A program made the position numbers and the translations under genes. Positions 33,933 through 41,472 of a DNA stretch of 48,526 bases are shown one piece after another. How positions within the stretch are numbered: position 1 is the first letter of the stretch; the number at the start of each line of letters is the position of its first letter. A model generated the notes under the pieces. It saw nothing but the letters and a program-made list of their open reading frames with translations. It did no database searches and was not told the origin of the DNA. The DNA comes from an uncultured Clostridia bacterium (GTDB lineage Bacteria > Bacillota > Clostridia > Christensenellales > Borkfalkiaceae), in the NCBI GenBank assembly GCA_947630325.1, contig CANRHB010000013.1:1-48526 (forward strand). The letters are read 5' to 3'.

Positions 33933-35077
33933 CAGAGCAACGACTTGTAGAGCGCAACAATGTCCTCATAGGTGGGTTCCTTGGGGTTCCCGGGGCGGCA
34001 GGCGTCCGCCATGGCGCTCTCTGCGAGGAAGGGAATGTCCTCTTCCTTGACGATATTTTTCAAATTCTGCGGAATGCCGACGTCGCGCGAGAGGGCGGCG
34101 ACCGCTTCGACCGCGGCGGCGCGGTACTCCTTCTGCGTCATCTTTTCGGTCCCCTGTACCCCCATCGCCTTGGCGATGTCGCGGTATTTTTCCCCCGTCG
34201 CTTCGGCGTTATACGCCATGACGGTGGGCAGAAGAATGGCGTTGGCGACCCCGTGCGGCGTATCGTACACCGCGCCGAGCGCGTGCGCCATGGAGTGCAC
34301 GATGCCGAGCCCCACGTTGGAGAAGCCCATGCCCGCAACGTACTGCCCGAGCGCCATACCCTCTCTCCCCTCTTTTTCGCCCTTGACGGCGGAGCGGAGG
34401 GACTTTGCAATGATCTCGATCGCCTTTAAGTGGAACATGTCCGTCATCTCCCACGCGGCCTTGGTGATGTAGCCCTCGATGGCGTGGGTAAGCGCGTCCA
34501 TGCCCGTCGAAGCGGTAAGCCCCTTGGGCATCGTGCTCATGAGGTCGCTGTCCACAATGGCGACGACGGGAATGTCGTGCACGTCCACGCACACGAACTT
34601 GCGCTTTTTCTCGACGTCGGTGATGACATAGTTGATGGTGACCTCTGCCGCCGTTCCCGCCGTGGTGGGAATGGCGATGAGGGGCACGCAGGGATGTTTG
34701 GTGGGCGCAACGCCTTCGAGGGAGCGCACGTCCGCAAACTCGGGATTGGCGGCGATGATACCGATCGCCTTGGCGGTGTCGATGCTCGAGCCCCCGCCCA
34801 CCGCGACGAGGCAGTCCGCCCCGCTCTTTTCATAAGCGGCGACCCCCGCCTGCACGTTCTCGATGGTGGGATTGGCCTTGATGTCCGAATAAATTTCGTA
34901 AGGGATGCCCGCCTCTTCCAAAACGTCGGTCGCCTTCTTTGTAACGCCGAACTTCAAAAGGTCGGGATCGGAGCAGACGAACGCCTTTTTGAGTCCTCTT
35001 CCCTCGATCTCCGCCGCGAGTTCCTTCACCGAGCCCGCGCCGTGGTAGCTTGTTTCGTTGAGAATGATCCTTGCCAT
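33932..35077 (-). CDS. fucO: Iron-containing alcohol dehydrogenase, lactaldehyde reductase FucO type
   Basis: FucO reduces L-lactaldehyde to 1,2-propanediol with NADH, at the end of anaerobic fucose or rhamnose breakdown. The 381-residue protein is strikingly close to Escherichia coli FucO as I recall it: NPEFADVRSLEG, AIPTTAGTAAEVTINYVITD, DALTHAIEGYIT, ALGQYVAGMGFSNVGLG and PHGVANAILLP. The NAD loop is GGGSSID (94-100). The Fe2+ ligands appear as D194, H198, H261 and H275. No fucose or rhamnose genes are in the window. The ATG follows AAGGGGG. Confidence 0.93.
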   Translation of the reverse strand: MARIILNETSYHGAGSVKELAAEIEGRGLKKAFVCSDPDLLKFGVTKKATDVLEEAGIPYEIYSDIKANPTIENVQAGVAAYEKSGADCLVAVGGGSSIDTAKAIGIIAANPEFADVRSLEGVAPTKHPCVPLIAIPTTAGTAAEVTINYVITDVEKKRKFVCVDVHDIPVVAIVDSDLMSTMPKGLTASTGMDALTHAIEGYITKAAWEMTDMFHLKAIEIIAKSLRSAVKGEKEGREGMALGQYVAGMGFSNVGLGIVHSMAHALGAVYDTPHGVANAILLPTVMAYNAEATGEKYRDIAKAMGVQGTEKMTQKEYRAAAVEAVAALSRDVGIPQNLKNIVKEEDIPFLAESAMADACRPGNPKEPTYEDIVALYKSLL

Positions 35078-35115
35078 AGATAAACCCCCTTGCTCTTCTT
35101 TGAAGAGACGGATAT

Positions 35116-35144
35116 ATTATATCACTTTGCGCGGAGGATGTAAA
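35116..35144 (-). promoter_or_regulatory. fucO promoter
   Basis: On the minus strand TTTACA (35139-35144), 17 bp, TATAAT (35116-35121). A small hairpin (CTCTTCAAAGAAGAG) lies between it and the binding site. Confidence 0.8.
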
Positions 35145-35225
35145 GATTTTCGGCAAATTTTTATGAAAAGAGGAGAGCGTTTCGCCCTCCCCCTTCCGAA
35201 GATTTATGGAGATGTTTTGAATGAA

Positions 35226-35387
35226 CTATTTTTTCCTCTGCGCGCAGTGGGGACAGCCGCCGCCGCAATTTGCACAGCCGCAGTCGCATCCCCCCTTGCC
35301 CTGCTTCCTGCGGACGATCTGCCAAACGACGACCGCCAGCACGAAGCAAACCGCAAGCACGATGATGAGAATTTCATACCAAGTCAT
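35226..35387 (-). CDS. FeoB-associated Cys-rich membrane protein
   Basis: The 53-residue protein has one N-terminal helix (about 4-25), a basic QIVRRKQGK and a tail with six cysteines in CDCGCANCGGGCPHC. This is the small partner often found after feoB in Firmicutes and may pass or bind Fe2+ at the channel mouth. Its ATG follows immediately on the feoB stop (TAAATG), so it is translated with feoB. Confidence 0.9.
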   Translation of the reverse strand: MTWYEILIIVLAVCFVLAVVVWQIVRRKQGKGGCDCGCANCGGGCPHCAQRKK

Positions 35388-37745
35388 TTAATTCCCTCCC
35401 CCGGAGACTGCCGCCTCCGCTTCGAGCTCCTCCGAAAGTTCTGCTTTCACGGGATGCTTTTTGTCCCAGAGGATAATTCCGCAGACGGCCGCGGCGAGAA
35501 CGGCGAGCACGATGAACACCGTCCACCACCAACTGCCGACGAGGTAGATGACCGTGCCGACGATATACGAAGTGACGAGCCAGAAGAGGAGGGTCCACGC
35601 GAACTTGCCCTTGGGAAGTTCGGCCTTTGCCGTTGCGCACGCCGCAAAGCAGGGAATGGTGACCATGTTGAAGGCGATAAACGAGATGAGCGCGGGAATG
35701 GTGATGCCCGTTGCCGTGATCATCGTCACCGCCTCCATCACGCCCTCCTCGGTCGCAATGTACGCCCCCGCGACGGATGCGGCAAGCGTTCCGAAGGTCG
35801 CAATGACGTTCTCCTTTGCAACAAGCCCCGTAAGCGCGGCGACCGCGAACACCCAGCCCGCCGTTCCAAGCTGCGAACCGAACCCGAGCGGCGTAAACAG
35901 CGGCTGGATGAGCATTCCTATAGAGCCGAGAATGCTGTTTTCCATGTGCAGGTTGACGAGGATGGTCTCCCCCTCGTATTCGATCTCCTCGGGCAGGAAA
36001 TGCCAATTCCAGGAGAAGTTGGAGAGGAACCAGATGACGATCGTGGAGGCGAAGATGATGGTGAACGCCTTCTTGACGAAGTGCTTTGTCTTATCCCACA
36101 GGTGGATCATCAGCCCCTTGAAAAGCGGCGCATGGTAGGCGGGAAGTTCCATGATGAAGGGCGGGACCTCTCCGCGCATGGTGGTGGAGCGCATCAGAAT
36201 GACGCACACGATCGCCGTCACAATGCCGATGAGGTACATGGAGTAGGTGATGAGGTCGGCATTCCCCACGCCGAACGCCGTGACGATACCCCCCGCAATG
36301 GCGGTCAAGATGGGCAATTTCGCGCCGCAGGAGAACATGGGGATAACGCGGATGGTCGCCGTGCGCTCGTTGTCGTCGGCAAGCGTCCTCGTGTTGATCA
36401 TGGCGGGAAGGGAACAGCCGAACCCCATGATCATGGGCATGAACGCCCTGCCCGAGAGCCCGAAGCGGCGGAAGATGCGGTCGAGAATGAAGGCCACGCG
36501 CGCCATGTAGCCGCTGTCCTCCAAAATGGAGAAGAAGAGGAACAGAACGAGAATTTGCGGCAAAAAGCCGAGCACCGCGGAGAGCCCTCCCCAAATGCCG
36601 TCGCCCACAAAACTCCCCACCCAAAGGGGCGCGTTTGCGGTGGCGAGGGAGAGAAGTTCCCCTACCCAATCGAGGCACCACGTCCAGAGGTTGGTGATGA
36701 TGACGCCGGGCGAGAACACCGCGCCGTCATAGAAGCAGGCGACGAGGGTGGTCCAGGCGTTCTCTTCCCATTCGAGCCCTCCTTCCGCGGCCGACTTGAA
36801 GAGGGTGGGAAGTTTTCCGCCCGAAATGGCGCTGATGAAGAAGAGATCCTCCGAGAAAGTAAGGTGGAAAATCGCAAACAGAATGACGAGGAAGATGGGA
36901 ATGCCCCAAATTTTGTGGGTAAGTACCTTATCCGCCTTGTCGCTCTTGGTCAGGATCTCCCCCCGCTTTCTCCGCTCGTAGGCGGTGGAATAGTTCGCCG
37001 AGATGTACTTATAGCGCGCGTCCGCAACGACCGCCTCGAGGTCGGTGCCGAAGGTGTCGTCCTCGAAGGTCGCCTTGAACGCCTCCACCATGGAGAGGAG
37101 TTCGGGGTGCATCTTCACCTCGATCTCGTCCATTTCGGCGAGTTTCACGGCGTGGAAGAGGGGCGCGTCCACCTTTGCCCCCTTCAAGGCGATCGAAACG
37201 TCCCGCACGAGGTGGGCGATGGGAGAATCGCGCAGAACGGTCGTTCCCTCCCGCGGCGATTTGGAAATTTTGATGGCTCTGTCCATCAACTCTTTGATGC
37301 CCGTGTTTTTGAGGGCGGAGATCTCCACGACGGGGAGCCCGATCTTCTTTTCAAGTTCCTTCGCGTCGATCCTGTCCCCCGCCTTCTCCACGGCGTCCAT
37401 CATGTTGAGGGCGATGATGACGGGCACGTCGATCTCCATGAGCTGGGTGGTAAGGTAGAGGTTGCGTTCCAAGTTGGTCGCGTCCACGATGTTGATGACG
37501 CACTCGGGCTTTTCTTCGAGAATGAAGTTGCGGGAGATGACTTCCTCGGGCGTATAGGGTGAAAGGGAGTAGATACCGGGAAGGTCGACGATCTGCACGG
37601 GTTCCTCTCCCCGCTTATAGGTGCCCTCCCGCTTATCCACGGTGACCCCCGGCCAGTTGCCGACGTAGGCGGTGGAGCCCGTCAAAAGGTTGAACAGCGT
37701 TGTCTTTCCGCAGTTGGGATTGCCCGCCAGGGCGAACTTTTTCAT
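35388..37745 (-). CDS. feoB: Ferrous iron transporter FeoB
   Basis: FeoB takes up Fe2+ across the membrane. The 785-residue protein has the N-terminal G domain: G1 GNPNCGKTT (8-16), switch region NWPGVTVDKREG, G3 DLPGIYSLSPYTPEE, G4 NMMD. The middle is the helical guanine-dissociation-like domain, followed by Gate membrane regions with GFGCSLPAMINTRTL and a second VTIPCFAACATAKAELPKG. The C terminus is charged. It lies in feoA2-feoA1-feoB-Cys-rich order; its start overlaps the feoA1 stop by 4 bp. Confidence 0.96.
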   Translation of the reverse strand: MKKFALAGNPNCGKTTLFNLLTGSTAYVGNWPGVTVDKREGTYKRGEEPVQIVDLPGIYSLSPYTPEEVISRNFILEEKPECVINIVDATNLERNLYLTTQLMEIDVPVIIALNMMDAVEKAGDRIDAKELEKKIGLPVVEISALKNTGIKELMDRAIKISKSPREGTTVLRDSPIAHLVRDVSIALKGAKVDAPLFHAVKLAEMDEIEVKMHPELLSMVEAFKATFEDDTFGTDLEAVVADARYKYISANYSTAYERRKRGEILTKSDKADKVLTHKIWGIPIFLVILFAIFHLTFSEDLFFISAISGGKLPTLFKSAAEGGLEWEENAWTTLVACFYDGAVFSPGVIITNLWTWCLDWVGELLSLATANAPLWVGSFVGDGIWGGLSAVLGFLPQILVLFLFFSILEDSGYMARVAFILDRIFRRFGLSGRAFMPMIMGFGCSLPAMINTRTLADDNERTATIRVIPMFSCGAKLPILTAIAGGIVTAFGVGNADLITYSMYLIGIVTAIVCVILMRSTTMRGEVPPFIMELPAYHAPLFKGLMIHLWDKTKHFVKKAFTIIFASTIVIWFLSNFSWNWHFLPEEIEYEGETILVNLHMENSILGSIGMLIQPLFTPLGFGSQLGTAGWVFAVAALTGLVAKENVIATFGTLAASVAGAYIATEEGVMEAVTMITATGITIPALISFIAFNMVTIPCFAACATAKAELPKGKFAWTLLFWLVTSYIVGTVIYLVGSWWWTVFIVLAVLAAAVCGIILWDKKHPVKAELSEELEAEAAVSGGGN

Positions 37746-37975
37746 GCCTTCACCTCCAAGGTCACGAGTTCTGCCTCCGTCTTGCGCAGGGTAAGTTCAT
37801 ACCCGCGGATGGTGACCTCCAAGGGGTCCCCCAAGGGAGCCTTTTTGCGGAGAAGGACTTCGGCTCCGGGCGTGACCCCCATGTCGAACAGCCTCCTTCT
37901 GAGTTTTCCTTCGCCCGAGACGGTCTTGATGACCCCCCTCTCGCCGACCGAAAACTCGTTGAGATTTTTCGTCAT
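37742..37975 (-). CDS. feoA: FeoA family protein 1
   Basis: FeoA is a small SH3-like protein that helps FeoB. The 77-residue product has LRRRLFDMGVTPGAEVLLRKKAPLGDPLEVTIRGYELTLRKTEAE, the family hallmark. It overlaps feoB by ATGA. The strong binding site CGGAGGTAAAACATAT precedes ATG. Upstream lies a 16-bp dyad (site A, 38005-38020). Confidence 0.94.
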   Translation of the reverse strand: MTKNLNEFSVGERGVIKTVSGEGKLRRRLFDMGVTPGAEVLLRKKAPLGDPLEVTIRGYELTLRKTEAELVTLEVKA

Positions 37976-38004
37976 ATATGTTTTACCTCCGATGAATTTT
38001 ATGA

Positions 38005-38020
38005 GTTAGCAACTGCGAAC
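38005..38020. promoter_or_regulatory. Feo dyad, site A
   Basis: GTTAGCAACTGCGAAC fits the shared pattern GTTNGC-N4-GCNAAC. It lies in the 85-bp gap between the two feoA genes and overlaps a small hairpin (CTGCGA, AC, TCGCAG). Confidence 0.6.
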
Positions 38021-38060
38021 TCGCAGTCAAAAGAAATTGCACGCAGAAGGTGCAAAAGTT

Positions 38061-38273
38061 TTAAGCGACGTAAATGCGGCTTGCGAGGTTACGATCGAGC
38101 GCAAGACGCCCGTCCTTCACCATGCAGACCGCGCTCCCCCCGCTCGAGGAGAGCACCGTGATGGTGGAATCTGCAATGACCCCCAAATTTGCGAGGTGTT
38201 TTTTGGTTTTTTCGTCCACGATGATCTTGACGATCTTCATTTCCTGCCCCACGGGCGCAAGCAATAACGGCAT
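38061..38273 (-). CDS. FeoA family protein 2
   Basis: The 70-residue protein is a second, divergent FeoA: MPLLLAPVGQEMKIVKIIVDEKTKKHLANLGVIADSTITVLSSSGG then DGRLALDRNLASRIYV. It lacks the RRRL stretch of FeoA1. It is the first gene of the feo operon. CAAGGA lies 8 bases before ATG. Two FeoA genes before FeoB occur in many Clostridia. Confidence 0.92.
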   Translation of the reverse strand: MPLLLAPVGQEMKIVKIIVDEKTKKHLANLGVIADSTITVLSSSGGSAVCMVKDGRLALDRNLASRIYVA

Positions 38274-38420
38274 ATTTTATTCCTTGAAATGCTCTTTCAT
38301 GCACGAGTTCGTTATTGCGAACCAACTGTCCGAAAAAAATTCGCATTTTTTGTGCCTTTGGTTCGGCTATGCGAACTCGTGTCCTTGAAAAAAACGCTTC
38401 TCTCGCGCTTTTTCGTCCAT
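38274..38420 (-). promoter_or_regulatory. Structured leader of the feo operon with dyad sites B and C
   Basis: The predicted leader is about 140 bases. Sites C (38361-38376, GTTCGGCTATGCGAAC) and B (38307-38322, GTTCGTTATTGCGAAC) are written plus-strand. In the RNA, CACGAGTTCG can pair with the later CGAACTCGTG, and CGAACCAA with TTGGTTCG. The first arm can instead pair (TTCGCAT with ATGCGAA) just before TTTTTTT, a terminator-like alternative. Both an attenuator and a DNA operator remain possible. Confidence 0.5.
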
Positions 38421-38449
38421 ATTCTATCACAATCATATGCGCCTGTCAA
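38421..38449 (-). promoter_or_regulatory. feo operon promoter
   Basis: On the minus strand TTGACA (38444-38449), 17 bp, TAGAAT (38421-38426). Confidence 0.85.
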
Positions 38450-38477
38450 CTGTTTTTCGCCCCTTTTCGCAAAAAAA

Positions 38478-38493
38478 GTTCGCCATTGCTAAC
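38478..38493. promoter_or_regulatory. Feo dyad, site D
   Basis: GTTCGCCATTGCTAAC, 28 bp upstream of the -35. It is outside the transcript, which argues for a DNA-binding protein at least here. Confidence 0.55.
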
Positions 38494-38520
38494 CGTTTTT
38501 TTTGTGGAGGATAGACAAGG

Positions 38521-38605
38521 ACACCACCCCCCTACCCCCCTCCTGATGAGGGGGCAAGTAAGCGGAACCCCCTCCACCGGAGGGGGATTAAGGGGGTGGG
38601 CGAAC
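38521..38605. repeat. GC hairpin repeats
   Basis: CCCCCCTACCCCCCTCC-TGAT-GAGGGGG and CCCCCTCC-ACC-GGAGGGGG units in tandem, each with an A-rich or GGGGGTGGG tail. Similar units recur at 3321, 24389, 43733, 45528 and 47391. Confidence 0.6.
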
Positions 38606-38617
38606 CCTTGGCGCCCC

Positions 38618-38782
38618 GCGTCATTCCGAGCCGTAACGGAAAGAACGAAGTCCGACATGGAAAGTCTCCGAGGGAATCTTGCTACGTCCAAGTACGATTA
38701 AAACCAAACCCAAACGTACCAAGATGCCTTCGCAGACTTGCTAAAACGGACTGCGTACACACAATTCGGCTCAGCATGACGC
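38618..38782. repeat. 165-bp interspersed element with terminal inverted repeats (copy 4)
   Basis: It begins GCGTCATTCCGAGCCG and ends CGGCTCAGCATGACGC (inverted, 14 of 16 matching). Same length as the element at 3078-3242 but in the opposite orientation. It has no gene. Confidence 0.75.
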
Positions 38783-38808
38783 TTAAAACAGTCTTTTCGA
38801 CACCCCCT

Positions 38809-39564
38809 TCACTTCCTCTTCGGCTCTAAAAATCGAATGAGGCGAAGGACGCCGACAACAAGCAAAGCGATGGCGATCACTCCGAACACGATCAAATACA
38901 CATAGCTATACGGCAAAGTATCGAAGAGGATAAACAGCTGACCGAATTCGATCCCGCCGAGTTGCATGATGACGATAAAGGGCGCGACGGCGATGATCGG
39001 AATCAAAAGCGTAAACGTTAGCCGCAAGCTCTTCTTTTTGAGGCACGACGCGATCATCCCCGCCCCGACAATGCCCACGCCGAGAATGAGCGCAAGCAGT
39101 TCCCCCTGCCAACAAGTCATAACAGGCGCTTCGCTCTCCTCAAACACAATGATCCACTCTCCCGACGAAATAAGCACGATGAGGGCAATGATGAGGAAGA
39201 AGACCGCGAGGACCACCGCAAAGATGACAATGGACAGCACCGTCGTCAGCAAGACAGACAGGAAGAAGAACCCCGTTTTGCGCCTTCTTCCGATGGGAAG
39301 CAGGTTATAAAGGGAGGGACGGATGCGCACAGTGAGGCAGAGCGCAATGACCGTCAGATACCCGAATGCGAAAAAGCAGAGGGTGAAGGGAATGCTACTG
39401 CCGCCGACAAAACTTACTCCCCAAATCAGAAGCAGCATGGAAATAATGGGCGCCCACATTTTTCCCGCCGCCTCCTGCGCAACGTTGGGTCCGAAGTTGA
39501 GCGCCATATAGTACGTCCAAAAGCCTACCTTTTTCTCCGTATTCTCTGTTATCTTCTCCGTCAT
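38809..39564 (-). CDS. ABC transporter membrane subunit
   Basis: The 251-residue protein has six hydrophobic segments (about 37-60, 62-80, 103-135, 152-172, 182-202 and 222-245). It is the partner of the ATPase encoded just upstream, with which it overlaps by 4 bp. GFWTYYMALNFGPNVAQEAAGKMW is a cytoplasmic N terminus. Sequence alone does not tell the substrate. I start at MTEKITEN (39564). Confidence 0.82.
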   Translation of the reverse strand: MTEKITENTEKKVGFWTYYMALNFGPNVAQEAAGKMWAPIISMLLLIWGVSFVGGSSIPFTLCFFAFGYLTVIALCLTVRIRPSLYNLLPIGRRRKTGFFFLSVLLTTVLSIVIFAVVLAVFFLIIALIVLISSGEWIIVFEESEAPVMTCWQGELLALILGVGIVGAGMIASCLKKKSLRLTFTLLIPIIAVAPFIVIMQLGGIEFGQLFILFDTLPYSYVYLIVFGVIAIALLVVGVLRLIRFLEPKRK

Positions 39565-40397
39565 ATTCTCTCCTCCCCGAGCAGGTGCACGAAAATTTCT
39601 TCCACCGTCGGCGTCTTGACAAGCACATTCTCCCCGCTTACTTCCTTCTGTTTGGTCAGGAAGGTATAGCCGAACATCGACTTCTGCACGCCGACCGCCT
39701 GCTCTTTCATCTCCTCCGAAAGTTCGGGGACCTGCACGAGGCGGTAGCTCTCGCACAGCGTCTCCTTCTCCTCGCTAAGAAGAATTTTGCCGTCCTGCAA
39801 AAAGACGAGGTAGTCGGCGATTTTATCGAGGTCCTCGGTGATGTGGGTGGAGAAGAGCACGGTGTGATCTTCATCGAGCATGAACTCCTGTATAAGGTCG
39901 ATGACGACGCCCCTGTCGTAAGGGTCGACGCCCGAGGTGGGCTCGTCGAGGAGGAGGATGTCGGGCTTTTGGCAGAGGGCGAGAATAAGCCCGAATTTGC
40001 GCTTCATGCCCGTTGAGAAGGTCCTTACGGCTTTCTCCTCGGGGAGCCCGAACTTCTGCATGAGCACGTGATACCTCTCCTCGTCGAAGGCGGGATACAT
40101 GCCCTTCATGATCTTCAAAAGCCGCTTGGGCTTGATGGCGCTGCTGAAGTGGGGAGAATCGAACACGCACGCGATCTTGCGCAAAACCTCCGTCTCGTTG
40201 CCGAAAAAGGGAATGCCGTTATATAAAATACTGCCCGACGCCTCTTCCTGCCTCATGATCGCCTTGATGAGGGTGGACTTTCCCGCGCCGTTCCGCCCCA
40301 CGAGCCCCGTCACGCACCCGCGGGGCACGTTTAAGGTCACGTCCAATTTGAAATTTCCATAGTCCACGGCGAGATCTTTGATTTCAAGACCGTTCAT
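39561..40397 (-). CDS. ABC transporter ATP-binding protein
   Basis: The 278-residue protein has Walker A GRNGAGKST (34-42), Q-loop region VFDSPHFSSAIKP, signature FSTGMKRKFGLI, Walker B ILLLDEPTSGVDP and the switch H in LFSTHITED. The C-terminal 60 residues are a regulatory extension. This is the YtrB-like type paired with a small GntR regulator. Start at MNGLEIKD; it overlaps the regulator by 14 bp. Confidence 0.93.
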   Translation of the reverse strand: MNGLEIKDLAVDYGNFKLDVTLNVPRGCVTGLVGRNGAGKSTLIKAIMRQEEASGSILYNGIPFFGNETEVLRKIACVFDSPHFSSAIKPKRLLKIMKGMYPAFDEERYHVLMQKFGLPEEKAVRTFSTGMKRKFGLILALCQKPDILLLDEPTSGVDPYDRGVVIDLIQEFMLDEDHTVLFSTHITEDLDKIADYLVFLQDGKILLSEEKETLCESYRLVQVPELSEEMKEQAVGVQKSMFGYTFLTKQKEVSGENVLVKTPTVEEIFVHLLGEERI

Positions 40398-40767
40398 CCT
40401 TTTCCTCCATGATCTCCTGTAAAATTTGGGCGAACTGCTCGGGCGGCACGCCGCACTCTGCCGCAAACCGCTTGGCGGCGCGGAGCTGTTCTTTGAGCCG
40501 CTCCGTCTTTCGGTTCACAAGGTCGTCCTCCCGCTTCTCCGAAACAAAGATCCCCTTCCCCTGCACGGCATACAAAAAGCCCTCGGCGATGAGATCGTCA
40601 TAGGCGCGCTTTGCCGTGATGACGCCGATCTTGAGTTCCCTTGCAAGCGTGCGGATGGAGGGAAGAGCCTCCCCCGCTTTGAGTTCTCCCGAAAAGATCT
40701 GCGCACGGATCTGGTATTCGATCTGCTCATAGAGCGGACCGGACTGTAAACTAAGCTGGATGTGCAT
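40384..40767 (-). CDS. GntR-family transcriptional regulator, YtrA type
   Basis: The 127-residue protein has an N-terminal winged helix (GPLYEQIEYQIRAQIFSGELKAGEALPSIRTLARELKIGVITAKRAYDDLIAEGFLYAVQGKGIFVS) and a short C-terminal helical part, as YtrA has. In Bacillus, YtrA represses its own ABC-transporter operon and is released by lipid II-binding antibiotics. GGGAGCAAC precedes ATG. The operator is a perfect inverted repeat across the -10. Confidence 0.92.
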   Translation of the reverse strand: MHIQLSLQSGPLYEQIEYQIRAQIFSGELKAGEALPSIRTLARELKIGVITAKRAYDDLIAEGFLYAVQGKGIFVSEKREDDLVNRKTERLKEQLRAAKRFAAECGVPPEQFAQILQEIMEEKDERS

Positions 40768-40784
40768 GTTGCTCCCGACAGTTT

Positions 40785-40824
40785 CTACTGTTATTATACA
40801 GTAGATACAGTGTGTTGTCAAGCG
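40785..40824 (-). promoter_or_regulatory. YtrA-type operon promoter and operator
   Basis: On the minus strand TTGACA, 17 bp, TATAAT. CTACTGT and ACAGTAG with a six-base spacer (40785-40804) form a perfect inverted repeat over the -10. Confidence 0.85.
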
Positions 40825-40919
40825 ATTGAAAAAAATATTTTCAAACTTTTTTCGGTGAAAATATCGTTCATAGTTGACGAAAATTTTTGCAAATTCTTAA
40901 AATTTTTTTCAAAATCGAC

Positions 40920-40948
40920 TTGTTTTTTCAAAAAGAATCTGTTATAAT
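40920..40948 (+). promoter_or_regulatory. Promoter of the AT-rich membrane gene
   Basis: TTGTTT (40920-40925), 17 bp, TATAAT (40943-40948). A binding site AAGGTGGATTGA precedes the tandem ATGATG. Confidence 0.75.
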
Positions 40949-40980
40949 ATATTTCTTAAATCTCTCATAAGGTGGATTGA

Positions 40981-41385
40981 ATGATGGATATACTCGTGTT
41001 GGGTGCCGCAGTAGTTATAGCTATATTAACAATGTGGGGGAATTTGGATCCTTTGGGTGCCTTAAACGAAGTTATGGAAGAGAGTAATTCGTCCTCAAAA
41101 AAAATTGCATTGCCTCGTTATATTTACGTTCCATATAAGAGAAAGTTTTGGTACGACAAATGGATGCCGTTCAGAGGGGTTCCTGCGGATGGTAAAGTAT
41201 TCCTTTTAACTTTCATCCTAACAATAATAAACTATGCGATAGGTTGTCTACTCCCGTGTCTGTTAATTCTTTTATATGTTTTAATAGATATAAAGGGATT
41301 GGAACTATTAGGAATAGCCTTAGGTTATTTATTGTTTTCATTATTGATAGGTTGTTTCTATATCGTTTTGAAACGCAGGAAATAA
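40981..41385 (+). CDS. AT-rich small membrane protein, unknown function
   Basis: The 134-residue protein has one N-terminal helix (about 3-20), a soluble stretch with PYKRKFWYDKWMPFRG, and two C-terminal helices (about 74-101 and 107-130). Codons prefer A and T at the third position (ATA, TTA, GGA), quite unlike the GC-rich genes around it, so horizontal transfer or very recent entry is likely. Flanking 40830-41470 is also AT-rich. Its family is not known to me. Start could also be the second ATG (40984). Confidence 0.65.
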   Translation: MMDILVLGAAVVIAILTMWGNLDPLGALNEVMEESNSSSKKIALPRYIYVPYKRKFWYDKWMPFRGVPADGKVFLLTFILTIINYAIGCLLPCLLILLYVLIDIKGLELLGIALGYLLFSLLIGCFYIVLKRRK

Positions 41386-41472
41386 CTTATATCATGTGTT
41401 GGACGAATTAAAACGTTATAATAAATATTAGACGGATATTTTTCATAACATAAGAAGATAGCGGGCGATACC

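Noticed and set aside
35058..37562. A very long open frame antisense to feoB
   Set aside because: Shadow of feoB; the product is rich in Asp, Glu, Arg and Gly, with no recognisable fold.
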